This document shows positions 13,401 through 28,400 of a DNA stretch of 64,000 nucleotides, piece by piece. The notes beneath the pieces were generated by a model. The model saw nothing but the letters and a program-made list of their open reading frames with translations. It was not told where the DNA came from and did no database searches. Positions within the stretch are counted from its first letter, which is position 1; the number at the start of each line of letters is the position of its first letter. The DNA lies in NCBI RefSeq assembly GCF_901709675.1, contig NC_051100.1:8838786-8902785 (forward strand), read 5' to 3'. The translations under genes were made by a program, and so were the position numbers. Origin of the DNA: Syngnathus acus (taxonomy: Eukaryota; Chordata; Actinopteri; Syngnathiformes; Syngnathidae).

Positions 13401-16400
13401 CCTAATTGAAATTACAGTTCTTCTTGGATTTGTTTGAAATCATATTCATTTTCAATCAGAGGTTCATTCCTCAAAGATTACCCAGAAGACACTGCCGCAC
13501 CTACAGTTCTTCATGTCAATTTAAGTATTTCAAGCAAGCCAGTGTATTGCCTGCAGTACTCAGGTGAGTATCAAATATACTCCCCTATCTAAAATTTTAA
13601 TAATGTACACCGCTTTTATAACAATTGTTAAATGTAGAATATACATGTTGTTAATGAGTATTTCATTTCTCCAAGGCGATGGAAAGGAAATCCTGTGTGG
13701 CCTAGGTGACAACTCTGTGTTTATGTACAAGTCTTCCCTTACTGGCAATCCAGCTGTCTATACAGGTACGTGGGCAGGGTCCTTTTTAGTTTTTAGTATT
13801 TTGCTAACTATTTGAAAACAGTGCACACATTCCTTTGTAGTTCATTGTATCCCTATTCTCTCAGTTGCAATCATTTTATGAGCAAAAAAAAGACTGGAGA
13901 ATTTGATTTGTTACGAAACGAATCAAGAGTCGAGCCTTATTTGGGCTACTGTAAATAACTTTGAAATGGATCTTTGGCAAGAGATGAAACACTGCACTGA
14001 TATTTACTGCCTCAACTATAACTGTCAAACTTGTAGGTGAAGATTTTTGTACTGCAAATGTTTAATGCTAAAGCTATTAAATGGGATTTAGGCACAATCT
14101 GTCCTATATCAAACGCACCAAAAGGGGGCAGCACAGATACAATGACCACTGTCAGGTGACAAAGGGATGCTGTAATTCTCACTCTGTCCACTTCTCAGAA
14201 GAGTTCCATAAAAGTAAATGTTGCAAATACACACTGTGTTCCCAGGCGATTATGAAAGGCTCTCTTTGTTTGTAGGGCATGACAAGCCAGTGAGCAGTGT
14301 GAGCTGGAGCCTCAACAGGCAGTACTGGTTAAGTGCATCACATGACCAGACTCTGCGACTTTGGACTCATGACATCCCTGAGCTGGAGCCTGCTGTTATC
14401 ATGGTAAATGTTGCATTCCCATCCTACACTGGTAGTTGTGGTCTTCTATGTCATCCCTCTCAAATGTCACCTTTATTTACACTTGACCACTCATTTTCTA
14501 TTGAAACGGAATGCAAACAGAATGAATATCAAATGATGTCATTAAAACAACCCTTTTTTAGAACTCTGTGAATATTTTGAGATTGTGAATATCTCATGTA
14601 TATTTTTTTCTTTCAGAGGAAAAACATGTCCTCTAAACATATCAAAGCTGCCCAGTTTTATTACCTGGACAAGTTTTTGCTACTTGCATTGGGAGACTCA
14701 CTACACCTGTATTTGTATCATGTGGATGTCACGCATGATGACATCAAAAGGTAATGTGGGTTTTGGTGGGCATCGATAATTTTCTCCCAATATTGCACAA
14801 AAATGAACGATGCCGATCATGCTTTTTTTTTTAGTTCTATTATATCAATATATGGATTGTGCTACATCGATTTATAGCATTATTATACAGGAACTTTTGA
14901 GTTGATTATTAATTATTCGAGCAACAACAACAAATGAATAATACCCCAACTTTGATGTGTATTCATTTGTTTTTGTTTTTAATTTCAGATATCAGCAGCG
15001 GAGTTTTGTCAAATTGTCAAGCTGCTTTTCAACATCCGCAGGTGCCGATATTACAGACTTGTCTGCTATCAATGATTTCTTCGCATGTATCCTTTCATTT
15101 CTCTTTTTTTTTTTCTTATAACAGGAAGTGCAGACTATAACATGTTTTGATGGACAAATTGAATCAAGCTGCTCATCATGTTAGCTGGCCCCTTGAATCT
15201 GAGCCATGTAAATAGTTGCCTCTGTAGCTACCGCTGCTGGTTTTAATTGGGATTATTTTGTTTTTCATTTTTCGGGAATGTCTGTACAGGCAAAGTAAAA
15301 TACAGATAACGCTTACTGTTTTTTTAAATCTTATAGACCTCTTCCCCTCAAATTCAACCTAATTCCATACTTGCTTTGACTCCACCATATAGTTCCCTTA
15401 ACTCCCTGGCTCAGACATTGTTCTGACATGTACTTCCAATCGTTCCATTCAAGTGTTTGACATGAACAAAGGTATAGTCGCCGCGGAGGTGCCCGATGCT
15501 CACAGCAGAGCCGTCCACTGTATAACACAAAACAAGGTACTCATTTCAAAATGTTGCAATTCCTATTTGAAAGTTATGGTTCCATCTAATCCCCCATATC
15601 TAATTTATATCCCGCTGTTTCCACTGTTTAATATGTACCCCATTTAAATTCTCCAAAGGTCATCCAACTGTTAATACAATGTTTAGCACGCAGTGTTCTC
15701 ATCTGTATTTGAAAAAAAAAAAATATGCATATAGCAATGTTGATAATTGGCTTTGTTATTGGAAAAAGACAAAGCAAAGCCAGCGTGTAGCTCAGACCAC
15801 CACAAAGGAAAATTTATTTGATTTGGCATCAATGGGTAGAGCGAGTTCCATCTTCATCGAGAAGGATCGACTATTTGGCAGATGTTATGATGTTGCGTAA
15901 GACATCCATGAGCGTCAGGCTGGTTACATAAGGAGCACATTATCTGTGAAGCAGCAAACGTGTTAGCTTGTGGTGTGAATGAGGTAAGTCAGTGGCTAAA
16001 AGCTCATGGTCATTATCATCCATCTATCTGTGTTTGAATCCCTGGTTTATTGGGATTATAAGTACCATATGAGAAGACAGGAGGAGATTCCACACAATGA
16101 TAGCCTTGGAACGAAGCTGTTCCATGGTTCAATTTTTGGTTTCTGCATCCTTACTCCCACATCACTGTCTTGGACCAGCATGGGGCCAATTTGCTGTTGT
16201 CTAACAAGTAGACAGCTTGGGCCTGCATCCATAGCCATTTTTGTGCTCTGAAGAATACAATTGTGAATCACTCAGAATGAAAACTATAAATATCATTGAT
16301 GGATTTTAACTGGCAATGTCTGATGAGGATTTACACTCATTGGAGCAAGCGTCTTAAGCATAACAATGAGTCCTCTGCATTGTCAAGTGAAAATGTGACA

Positions 16401-19400
16401 TTTAGTATATTGATCCTTCTCATGATCTTGACCAAAACTTGTGAACTTGTGAGCCCGTGGACCTAGTGAGTCACTAGGTGGAAATGAAGCTTCACTCTGT
16501 GAAAATGAAGCTTCAAACTTCATGAACTAATTATTGTATTTTTTGACTCCTCTCGAAGGCACTGTTAGGTCAAATAAAGAGGTTGGCGAGGCATTATACT
16601 TCTAGCCTAATGTTGAACAAAGTGCGCCATCATGAGGAGTTAATAAAAAAACAACTTGTTCATAAAACAAATTTGAATTTTCCCATAACTGGTGACCCAT
16701 GCTTAACGTCCCCTCACTTGGGTACGTTGTTCTATGTGAGTTTGGTAGCCTGGATTAGGTGGATAAACAGCAGCTAGTGGCATGGATCACACTTGATTGT
16801 GTCAACTGACTTCATGGCCCGCCCTCACAGGTGCCTCTCTACTGTCACGCCAGCTATTGTGTGCCATCAATGTTGACTGTGTTGTTTCAGCTGAGATAGT
16901 GCGTCAATGGGTGCCCGAGGGCCCGCAGAGCACAGGCGGGATAATACCAGGAAGGATCACAGGGATTGCCTCAGCCTGGACACAAAGTGTCCTGACTTTT
17001 ACCTTGCTACCTCCTCTCAAATATGACAAATCTGGAGAACTGCAGCATGGGAAGCAACGTTTCCCAATTGAAGTTTCCATCGCCTCTTCAGTACAAACTC
17101 ACCTGGAACTCATCACAGCGGAGGACTTCTCGGAAAACTGAACTGGAAATGCCCTCTCAGACTCCCATTCTCACACTCTTAATGGAAATCCAAACAAAAA
17201 CTCCCTATTTCAGACACACTTTTATGCATCATCTGATAGGTTGGTAGAGATTGTCATGTGGAATTGGCATATGTGTGCTGTGGAAACTGTATATATAACC
17301 GAGTGCTATCTCACTGTGGTGGATCAAGGATGGAAAACAAATTGTTGAAAAGAAAACATCTCACATTCCAGCTTCACTACCATTGGCTTTAATTCTACCT
17401 CGCCGCACACTGTTGTGCGAAGTGGAATGAAATACTTGGAAGCCGTTTGCTTATACAGGCTATATTGCAAAAGTATTTTCCGTGCACTTGATTTTCTAAG
17501 AAGCTAAGTTGAAAACTATTTGAGTCATGCGTGTCCCGACGAAGCATTTTCGTCCATTTGTGTATATTTCACAGGGCTCAATGTTCAGCACACAGGCACC
17601 AGAATCGTATAACCTCTTTGTCACGAGTGCAATCACGGATGGCTTGAAGATGTGGGACCTTCGCACACTTAGGTTAGTGGACTATTTTTTTAACTCAAAA
17701 CTAATAAACCATAGAAAACTCCAAAAATACTTTACCTCCAATTTCTTTATTCCAACTAAACATGCATTCTCAAAGTTTCCCCAACTTATTATTTATCATG
17801 TTTAAAAATATGGAGCCGTAATAGTCGTCATCTTGGATGATATATTGTTCATAGAAAGCGGATCATAAAAAATATTTGTTTTGGCCTTGCTAAAGGAATT
17901 CCTGTGTAACCTTTGTGTCCATTTTGTCCCAAACTGAGTTAAAATCCTTTTGCTATCTGATGAGCATGTGGGCCTGCCTCCCAATTTCTGTTTTTTAATA
18001 TCTGGCTGGCATAATTTACTCATCAAAAAAAGTCCCATCAAGATTTAGCACAAGTGGAGCCCTTTTTCTACTCGAGTTAATTTTATGAACTCTGATGAAC
18101 TCACGTGGCTCGAGTTTAAAGAGCTGCAGTGACCCACATTTTTTAGAAAATACTGTTTTTCTTGCAGCATAGTAAGGCACACCCCAGTTTTAGTTTATAT
18201 CTTAATGTTCAGCAGAATTTCCTAAAAAATAAAGACGTCACGCATTCAGATGATTTTTTCCTAATGGAGCTATGCATTGTTTTATGTTTGCAACAGTATG
18301 CAGTTGCATTTATAGGTTGCACCCATCGCTATGTAACAAGGTCAAAACTGCCACCATTAGACCATGAAGCAAAGTCCAGTCTTTCTTCTCCCAATACCAT
18401 ATTGAGCAATTTCCCCCATTTGCATCAATATGTTGTTTTCTTAAGATAACACAGTTGTTTACCACAAAATCCCTTATATTCTTATTGTGTTATGCGCTTC
18501 CTTTCTCTATTACGATAGATCTTGACTTTGTACCATCTGATCTCAGTACACATCAAGACGATCTCTCAAGATTATTTTCCAACCACACATTTTCTCAGAA
18601 AATTATGGTTTACCACTACTGAATAATTCATTTAACAATTCTAACCCAATTTCTAACCCAAGTTTCAGCACTCTGCTTAGGTGTTTTTGACATGTTTTTT
18701 GGGGGGGAGGGGGGGGAATAAAGAGCTATTCACAGGATCAGTTAGTAATAACATGTTATTAGTTATTAATCACTATAATAATCATCTAAGATTAATCTTT
18801 TAATCTTTAATAGTTGTGCAGGCCAGGGTTTGTGTGAATGTTGTTAAAAGCCATCTTAAATCAAGTGTTCAGCACAGTCTGACACTGAATACTCAGGTGC
18901 ATGAAAGGACCCTCAGGGTCACTCTTCAAAAAGGATCAGACCTGCTAGTGCAATCTTTTAGTCATCGTTCAAATACTGAACAGTTACTGCACACACAATG
19001 CTGAGTGTGTGCGTGCGTGCGTGTGTGTGGAGGGAGGGGGGCATCTTCTTCAGGCAAAATATTCTATCCACATTCTGACCAGGCACAGCTGCAGGAATTT
19101 TTTTCTCCAGGTTCTAAAAAGGGACTTGACTGATATGTAGAGGGGGATGAGAAAAATAATAAATACTGTACGATATCGAATACAGTGCTGGAGGGCCTTA
19201 TCTGGTGCTACACAGATTTCTGATGGGGCTACAGCACTCCCTAGCCTCGGTGTAGCGCCGTCTCTGATTCTGACCTAGAAAACCAAAGCAGTGTTTACAC
19301 TTGAACTGGTTACACTGCTTATTGTCAGTGTTGTGTTGGCAGCTTGTGTTAGAACTTTCACCACATCTCCGCGTGCTTTCCATTTAGTGGTCCAATATGA

Positions 19401-22400
19401 CTTTGTAATAATATCATTAACATTGGATGATATTAAAAGAGCTGCGTCACATTTGACATTCGATATGTGAAGAATAAAGATTAGCATTCTCTTACCAAAT
19501 GGGAAAGCTATTCAATGAGGTCAAAGACGAGGCTGATTCAGAATTTCGATTTTTTTTACTCCCAATCGTTCTGCTCTCCTCCTGTTTTTCCTATATTATC
19601 AGGTTTTACTAGCTGCCAATTACTTGACATGTTGTCACCGCTATAATATGTCACTGTACTTCTCATTTTTATCTTTAAATGTCTGTTTTCCCTATTTACT
19701 GTTTTTAACCGGGTCGTAGTGCTGGGAAATACCTTTCTCTAACTGGGCTTGACCACATTCCAGCAGAGTTGACGGTGCTATTGATGTTCCTTGGGAGATC
19801 CCTGAAGTGATGTTTTTTCAGTTAACCTCTTTTTTCGGCAGCCGTCAAATGGTTCCACATTAGACGTTTATAAATGGGCTCATTTTGAGTATTAAGCAAA
19901 TATAATTATATGGAAGTGGCTGATGAGCATCTGTGCATCCATCCATCCCTGCATCTATAGGTGAGGCCATTTTTATTAATATTTCAAATGATTAAAATGC
20001 AATGTTGACTTTTATATTGGTAGTGATCTTCAGATTAATGCTTATTCTGAGTGTGTCATGGAGTTAGGGCTTCATTTTTAATAGTAATTATTTGGTGGCA
20101 GTGAGCCAACGACAATGAAGTCATTCCACGTTATTATTTTATTTATCATTTTGCTTCCCATTATCTGTTGATTGAAATGTAATCCTAGTCAATCAGTGGT
20201 AATAGTAATTATTCGGTGGCAGTGAGCCAACAACTTTGAAGTCATTCCACGTTATTATTTTATTTATTATTTTTGTTCCAATTATCTGTTGATTGAAATG
20301 TAATCCTAGTCAATCAGTAGTAGTTAATTATCTTGGAGCAGCTCGATGCTGGTATCAATTGTATCAATTGAGTTCTTCATAAGTCGTTCCTGGCAAAGTG
20401 ACATTGTAACCTATGACCTCCGAGATGCAAACATGACATATCTTTGAAACAACCGCAAGGACAGGACAAAATCAGCACTATGATTCTGAGAGTATGCATT
20501 ATTATTGTGTTGTTATTATTACCCCCCCCCCTCCACTTTCGAACTGGAAATACGGTAGCCTATGTCTTTGACCTACTTTCAACTAACTCAGTTCGATTAC
20601 TACGGAACGTGAAAGGCATGTTCTCACCACATCAGGTTAAGGCTTGGATCTGCCAACATTTCAGCTCATATAGCGAGACCTTTGCTCAGCTAGCTGTCAG
20701 TGGCATTGTGAAGACATTTCATGCTGTTGCAAAGCAAACGGAGAGCCCACCATGTGGCGAGAGGCAGCCATTTGTCATCTACTACCTCCTCTTTCCTGTG
20801 TTTTATGTTAGCCTGGGCCAAATTCTTCACCACAGATTCAGATTTTTGTAAAATGTAAAGAAAATATGGGCCAGGGGCAGATTTCTGTTGTGCACTGTCA
20901 TGATGTGGGAATACCTCGTCAGTGTAGTGCACAAAGAACAGTGTACTGTAAATATCTTTTTTTAAATGACAGCCATGAAAAGCGTAAAAGAACACATTAC
21001 GCTTTGTACAATATCTGTTTTGATATATTGGACAATTAATGTTGGATGTGAAATAAGTAGAAAATAAAAATTAGCAAAGCTCTATTTGTAAAATTTCACA
21101 TTTTTTCACATTTTTGTTATTTGACTCTACAGGAAGCAAGAATAATATTCTCGGGCAAACATTTAGTATATTTTGTATTTGATTCTGTATATTTCTAACC
21201 TTTGTCTGCATCTTTGCAGGTGTGTACGCCGTTACGATAATCATGTGAACCGCTGCCATTCCTGCTCTTCCGCCATTTCGCCGTGTGGTCGATTCATAGC
21301 GTGCGGCTCAGAGGACAAATGTGTAAGTTTGTTGGTACATGAAGTTTTCCGTGTGCCCTTCAAAGTGACAAATGAATTGTGCATGAAAATAAGCTAACAA
21401 AGTGAAACAAAATCCAAAACCACAAGAGTTCCACTGAATGAAGTCACTGCAGCTTCTGGATCAACAAGTTGATTTACATCAGTGTGTGGTTATGAATTTG
21501 ACAACATATAATTTAATGCAGAATTAGATCTGAATCATGGCTGATGTACTGTATCAAGATAAACTAAATTTGAGTTATATGGATGTATATAGGACATTTT
21601 TATTATTTGCGATAGTTAATATGAATTCAGGATTTCATAGTGAAAAAAAACATTCAAACTATATATGTCATCATTAAAATACTTGGAAACTAAAAACCCG
21701 AATTTACAAAATGTTTTAAAAGTTGCTTTTATTTTTTGTCCATTTTATTTGTATAGTTCTGTTTCATTATAGTGATATATCATCACGATAGAGTTTTCCG
21801 TATTTTAATTTTTCACTGATTGCCTGAGATTGTACTGTTTCACGTGTTCAGGGGTCATTTTAACAGCAAGGATTCCTTTCTTTTTTTGCACTTTAACTCA
21901 GACACTTTTAATTCAACTCAGACCTTTTTCCAAAGGCCAACTCAACATCATTTTGAAATAGTGTTTTTAAATTGCTTTTCCAGACAGTGAATTTTATTTG
22001 CCTTCAAAGTGTCTTGGAAAATGTCCTGTTTCTTCTTTCACTGTTTGTATGAGTAAAAAGCAGTGGAAGGAAATATGCACTTATTAACATTTATTTGGAC
22101 AACACAAAGACGAGAATACTGTGGCCAAGTGTGCAGTGCTGCTAGGAAAATAATATATAGAGCGTGAAATTAAGAAAAAAAAAATCTCAAAGTGCATACT
22201 TATCCTTATCCTTATACTAAAACAAAGCTAAGCAGAATTTATACATTTACATTTTTTCCAAACACCCACAGTAATAACAATTTGAAACTCAGGCTGGTGA
22301 CCAGTTCACAATGTACTCTGCCTCTCGTCCAAAGTCAGCGATCTTAGTGAGGATAAGCGGCACAGGCAATTGGGGAAAAAAAATAGGAAACAAAAAAATC

Positions 22401-25400
22401 CAAATAATATAAATAACAAAGCCGAATTGCTGCTTTACTATACGTCTTGTAAATGGAGACATCTGAGGTTTTATGTTACATGGAATTGACAAAATGTCCC
22501 CCCAGCCCTGTTAGACATCACACACATCAAATGCCTTGGAGAGGAAACACTCTACCCATGGATAGTTTTCCTTGAGCCTTTTTCGGAGAATCCCAATATA
22601 AAACAGCTGCAAGAATCTGATGAGTCGTCGTCTGGTAACGAACATCTATCTCCACATCTGTTTTTATCTGCTTGTGGCACTGAAGCAAACAAATGCCTCT
22701 TGAAGCTTGATTGCAGCCAGAGAGGAAAAATTGTGGAACTGATAACGCACGTTGACATCTCTGAGAGTCATCATCACATTTTCAATATAAGAGTTCCGAA
22801 CGAGCTGTCCTTAACCTTTGAGGCAATTTGTACGCTGATGTCACACCGCAACAATAAGGAAAGATTGTGGTATTGTCATCTCTTACCTAATACCAGGACT
22901 CTCAAATTAGAAATATAGTTCTTCCCCAAGGATGCAAACCCACTAAACCAGTGTCTGACCATAATATAGACATGAGTTAATCAATATGCATTGAACTGAT
23001 TTGACTTTAAATATGAGTATTTCAATATCTTAATAACACAGGTAATATACTCCAATAGTTTGCTAAATTAGTTCGGTGGATTTTGTGCATTTATTTATCA
23101 TAACAGATTTGAGAACCCGTGTTTTATATTCTTTCACAGAAAAAACTATCATACATGAAATAATGACAGATAGAAAGTCACTTAGAAAATGAACCGTATA
23201 ACCTCAGTGTCGAAATCAGCTTTACTGATATTACCACGCAATCTCAGCTACTGTTTAAAAATACTGAGTGATAATACAGTTTATATTTTGATTCATAAGC
23301 AGTTGCTGGGCCAACCAGGTTGGTAGCCGTCCAAGTTCTGATACAAATTCATATTCTCTTCCACATACTACATCTATGATATTATTTTTATATTCAATAA
23401 TAGTCCTTGTGTGTTCATTTAGTCCATCATTTTAATTTCAGGCTTATGTTTATGACATAAGAAGCAGCAGCTACCTTCACAAGCTTCAGAGACACTCTGA
23501 GACGGTGCTAAGTGTGACCTTTAACCCTGCTACTCCACAGGTAAGCGATAAGGTGATTTAGATTTAAATAACTCTGTGCTCATACAGCATCAGATATTTG
23601 AGGCCATCACTAGCACAATTGTATGCACGGTAAATACTGTCAGATGCCAGTCAGTATTCTTCTTCTAGTGACAACCATAGTGTAAAGATCATTACAGAAA
23701 CAGCATGAATAAGATTTATTGCAGAGGAACTTGCACAATATTTTACTATCAAGTCAAATTGTTTATATGCCCAACCTGTCCTCATCTTGCATTTTTGTTG
23801 TTGCCATATCTCGAGGCCAGATGTTGTCTATATTTACTGCTATGAGAATTCTCCACCTTGTCTATATTTACTGCTATGAGAATTCTCCACCGCAAGGCCC
23901 AGACAGATAATGCAATGCGTATTTTCCACTCATTTACCACTCGTGTTTTCCACCCCAATACTCAAAAGACCATCAAAGTCTGTGGTTCATTACCCCAGGT
24001 CGACCCTGTTGTGACTGCTCTTATGGAACATCCCAACATTTTACTGTCACTTGTCTTTTATAATTTAACTGCAGTACTTCACGTGGCATACAACTGTAAA
24101 TTAAATTTTATGTTAATTATTTAAGCTTATTTTTTTATGTCTTTTTTCCCGTTTCTTTTTTTTTTTGAATGAGCGCGGTTTACTATACAAGCAGTTATAA
24201 TGCTGCGCCTGCACTCACTCCCTCGTATGGAATTTACCTGCTTCAGTATCATATAAAGCTAAGAAAACATTTTCTAGCTAGCCCGAGGCAAATGAACAGC
24301 CAGCATTGAGAAACAGGTTACTGGGTCAAAAGAGGGAAATAGGATCAGGGAGTCTGTGCTTAATTTAGGTTACTGTGATACGTAGCTGTGTTTTCTAATT
24401 TGAAGTGGAGCTGTTGATAGCTCCTCTCACAATGTTCCACACCAGAGATGGTAAACAAAATATTAGAAATCTATATCATAGGTTAGAAAAGAGTGCAAAT
24501 CGTTGCTGTCTGGTTTTAGTCATCTTTGATGCAGTGTCCCATATTTCTTACTTTGACCGTAAAGACTTGGTTTAGATTGTGATTTTTTTTTCCAATGAAT
24601 TAGTGCTTTAGAATGCACATGAAATTATTTTTCCAGTGCATGATTAAATATGAATACATTCATGAATAAAATTTTAAAAATGCATGTGTGAAAATCTGTG
24701 GCTATATGAATTAACATGACTTCAAAATACCACTGTACGGAATAGATGAAGCAGAAAACTTCTTTTGTGGCAAGATGCGATGTTTGGACTGTCAAATAAT
24801 AATGTGAACAGAGCAGTAGAGCTCAGAGCATTATAAAAAAAATCGCAGACATTCTAGGCCTACAGCGGCATTACTGAGGGATGATTCCGGACAAGCCCGA
24901 GCCAGTCCGAGCTCCAAGCTTTCAATCATGCTAACGCACTTGTCAAATGACACTTCATTTCATAATTTGTTGCCTCCTTATTGGAAACAAAAGAGCTTTT
25001 TTGATCCATTCCCAGATACAAAGAAGGAAAAAAATTGGCTAAATAAAAAGGTTAACACATCGGAGTGTGAGATAAATGCACACAAAGAGCCAATGTGGTA
25101 ATCTGTTTTTTATATCAGCTACATAATGTAAAAAATGAGGGCTACATAATGAAATGTGTTTTTTATGCATTGGCAGACTTCAGTAGACGTGTCTCATACA
25201 TGGATTGCAATATTCACTAAAGTTCCCAGAACTAGGCTAGATGATGCACTGGTTACATTTACAAGTCAGATATTCGATACAGCCAACAAATACTACAAGC
25301 CTGGACATACGTATGTTGCTAAATTTTTCACACGCTGCGGCTTATAAACAAATTCGGACTATATACACAGCAAATATGCTTTTTTTAATTTAGTGGGTGA

Positions 25401-28400
25401 TGTTTATGTTCAAGAGCGCTCAATAGTCCAGGAATGATGGTAGTTGTTCGATGCATCAACACAACAGCCATACTAAAAGTGTTGAGTTTTTGATTATGTG
25501 AGAATATTTTGGCTTATTCAGTTAACATTTGTACGTAGTTTTAGCTGCAAAACTGCAGAGCTGTGACCGCTTCCTGACACTCGCAGCTGTTCTGTCAGCC
25601 TCCCCCAACTTGGAAGACCAAGTGAATCATCCCATTGGCTCTTGTCTCCAAGGGTCCACATGTATCATCATTGCTCTTTCCAGCCTGGAAAAAAAATGCA
25701 GCTGGCGTCCCAGTCAGCTTTTTTCTTTGTATTTTATTTCATTTGTGGTGAATTGGCATTTGGAACACTTCCTCTTTACTTTGCCCCTATTTTTTTATTT
25801 ATTTTCCTGCCCTTAAGAAGCACTCCATTGGATGGTCAGACAGCAAACACAAATGCCGCCTGCTCCAGAATGTCACATCCGAGTGAGACTCAGACGGAGC
25901 CGAGACAGAACTTCTCTGAGAGATGGAGGCATGTGTTCATAGAGATAGAACTGAATTAAACAGGAAGCCATGAATCTCTCTAAGTACATAAACTATGTGA
26001 TTTAAGGTACTTATTAGTTGGATGAGGGCAACCAGTCACGTTGGATACATATCCGATTTATATCCACATACAAAAGAGGCTTGGGTTGTGCTTAAAAAAA
26101 AAACAATTGTACTGTTGACATGAATAAAAAGTCAGATAAGGGCAAAAAAATCTGATTTGACCTATGTACTTTATGAATATAGCCTAAAAGTGCTCTACTC
26201 TTAGTAGTATGTGTTGATCAAATATAATCACTATACTTTGTTCTCCAATAATTTGCCATTAAAATACAGACATTCAACTACTGGTTTTGCGTAACCTATA
26301 CGTGGTCTGATATATAGTTGCTATAGTACTTCTTATGTCTTTCTGTGATGTAGTACATGTCTCATAGCTGACTTATGGCGCCGTCTTCCATCTCTCATGT
26401 GCATGTTGCTTTCCGTCTGTACAGAACATTCTGTTATTTTGGTCATAGTCTGTGGTCTCAATGTGAGCATTTAAATCATTTTCGAGGGTCAACATTGCAT
26501 GCTGTTCATTCGAAGCCCCCCTTGATGGATATTTTGTTTGATTCACACTGACAGCATTTAACACTATTTGCTGACATGTTTGGCAATATTTGGATCGCAC
26601 TCATCAGAAAATTAAACCCACATTTTATTTCCTACTTTGAACTATGCGCATGTAGTTTTTTTTTTCGTGGTATCCAGGAAGCTTACCCAACAATAACTTC
26701 GATTGTGTAATATAGATGACACGTCATGCAACTTTTCACTTTGATTTATGACTTGGAGGGAGACTTCAGCATAACTATTAAAAATGTTGCGACTTCCCAG
26801 ATGCATGTATGTCTTGACAATATAAAAGAGAGTGTCTTGTAAAACATTCATATGGGAAAAGCAAATTTCATAAGATTCCATCATTTTGAGAATTTATGAA
26901 TCTGGTTTAACCTATTGCATAAGTATTTCTGACCTTGCTGTTTTTTTTTGTTGTTTTTTTTCAAAATCCGGGGAAGTCCCGCAGCCGGGAGCATGATCCC
27001 TGCATTTACATTATACCAGTGCTAAAAAAAATCTTTGTTCCGTGACCCTCCAAAGCCAGTCATCATCAGCTTCGCTTGAGTTATCCTCAGTGAACAAAGG
27101 TTAGAGGTCGCTTAGGTGGAATGCGTCGGATTACAGACTCTTGCTAAGAGTGTACAATAGAAAAATTATCTCAACACCTTAATTTGTGCTTCAATGCAAT
27201 GAGTCGTATGTCAGGCCTATTGCTGTTCTCAGTAATATAGTTGCTCGTGGACCCTTTAAACTCAAAACCACAAGCCATAGAAGAGATTCAGGATTAAGGT
27301 CAATGGACTGGAGGTTATTGTCAAAAGAAGGCTCTGAGAAGCGGGGACTCAATACAGTAGCAGTCGAGGCCTGACAGAGCACCACAGACTATTAGAACGG
27401 AATAAAAAAGTTAAATTTGGAATCGTTTATTCATCTCTTTACTTTCAATTCCTGAAAAAAAAATTACTTATTCACCTGATCTGAATGTAAATAGCCTTCA
27501 ATTAAAGCTGAATGGTGGCAGGTAAAGCAGTCTTGGTATTTTGTTTTATAAATCCAATGTGGTGGTGTTTAAAAAGATGACAATAGTGTCCCAATACTTG
27601 TGGACATGACTGCATGTCCTTGCTGTTCAGAAACTGGACGACTACATGGTTGTGTGGTTAGCAGCGAATTACAGTAGGGTCAAATGTTTCGAATCCTCCT
27701 CAGACTGCTGCTGGCGAAAGCATCTGCTTTGCTCACTGAAGATTTGTGTGCATCAAAAAGTATTTGGCCGTGCATGAGAAATATGGTGGTCTGTTGTTGA
27801 GCTAAATGTGTTTCATATCACTAATTGGCAGATACTGTCGTTCCCCCCTCACACGCACATTCCTGCTGTTCGTATGTTTTAAGAAGATCCTCCACAGCAG
27901 ATATTGATGTCTAGCTAACTGGAGACTTTAATCCTTAATTGGATGAATAATATTAGGCAGCGATATTGGTATTCATAATGGCCCCACAAATATCGCTATG
28001 CTGTATTATGATAAAATATTGTGGTGAGAATTAGAAAATAAATATCATGATTGTCTACAATGATTATTTTGTGAAAGGCAAATTTCCAGGAATTTTAATC
28101 AGTGTGCTATAATAGAAATAAACACTCATATCAAGGTATTCAATTTGCTTTTATTACCTACTGGCTTGTATAAGTAAATTCTATAGACTATATGTATTAT
28201 AACAGTAATGTCAAAGTGCTGCTTTCACTCAGTGCTGAGATGAGAGCTGACTGTTAGAAATGAGGTAATGCTTCCTCTTACTATAAGAAATATTGCAGTG
28301 ATTGCATAAACATGTGCTTGTGTTTGCGCGCGTGCGTATGGTGTCCCTGTTTACACGTGTGCAAGCTTCTAGGAAAACGTCAAATTTTCAAGTAATATCT

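Noticed and set aside
20444-20851. 135-codon open frame in a wdr27 intron
   Set aside because: No recognisable domain, runs through a C9 tract, and flanking wdr27 exons are in phase without it.
26020-26190. Possible complete MITE in the last wdr27 intron
   Set aside because: Only scattered words resembling a fish repeat are visible; ends and target duplication could not be defined.
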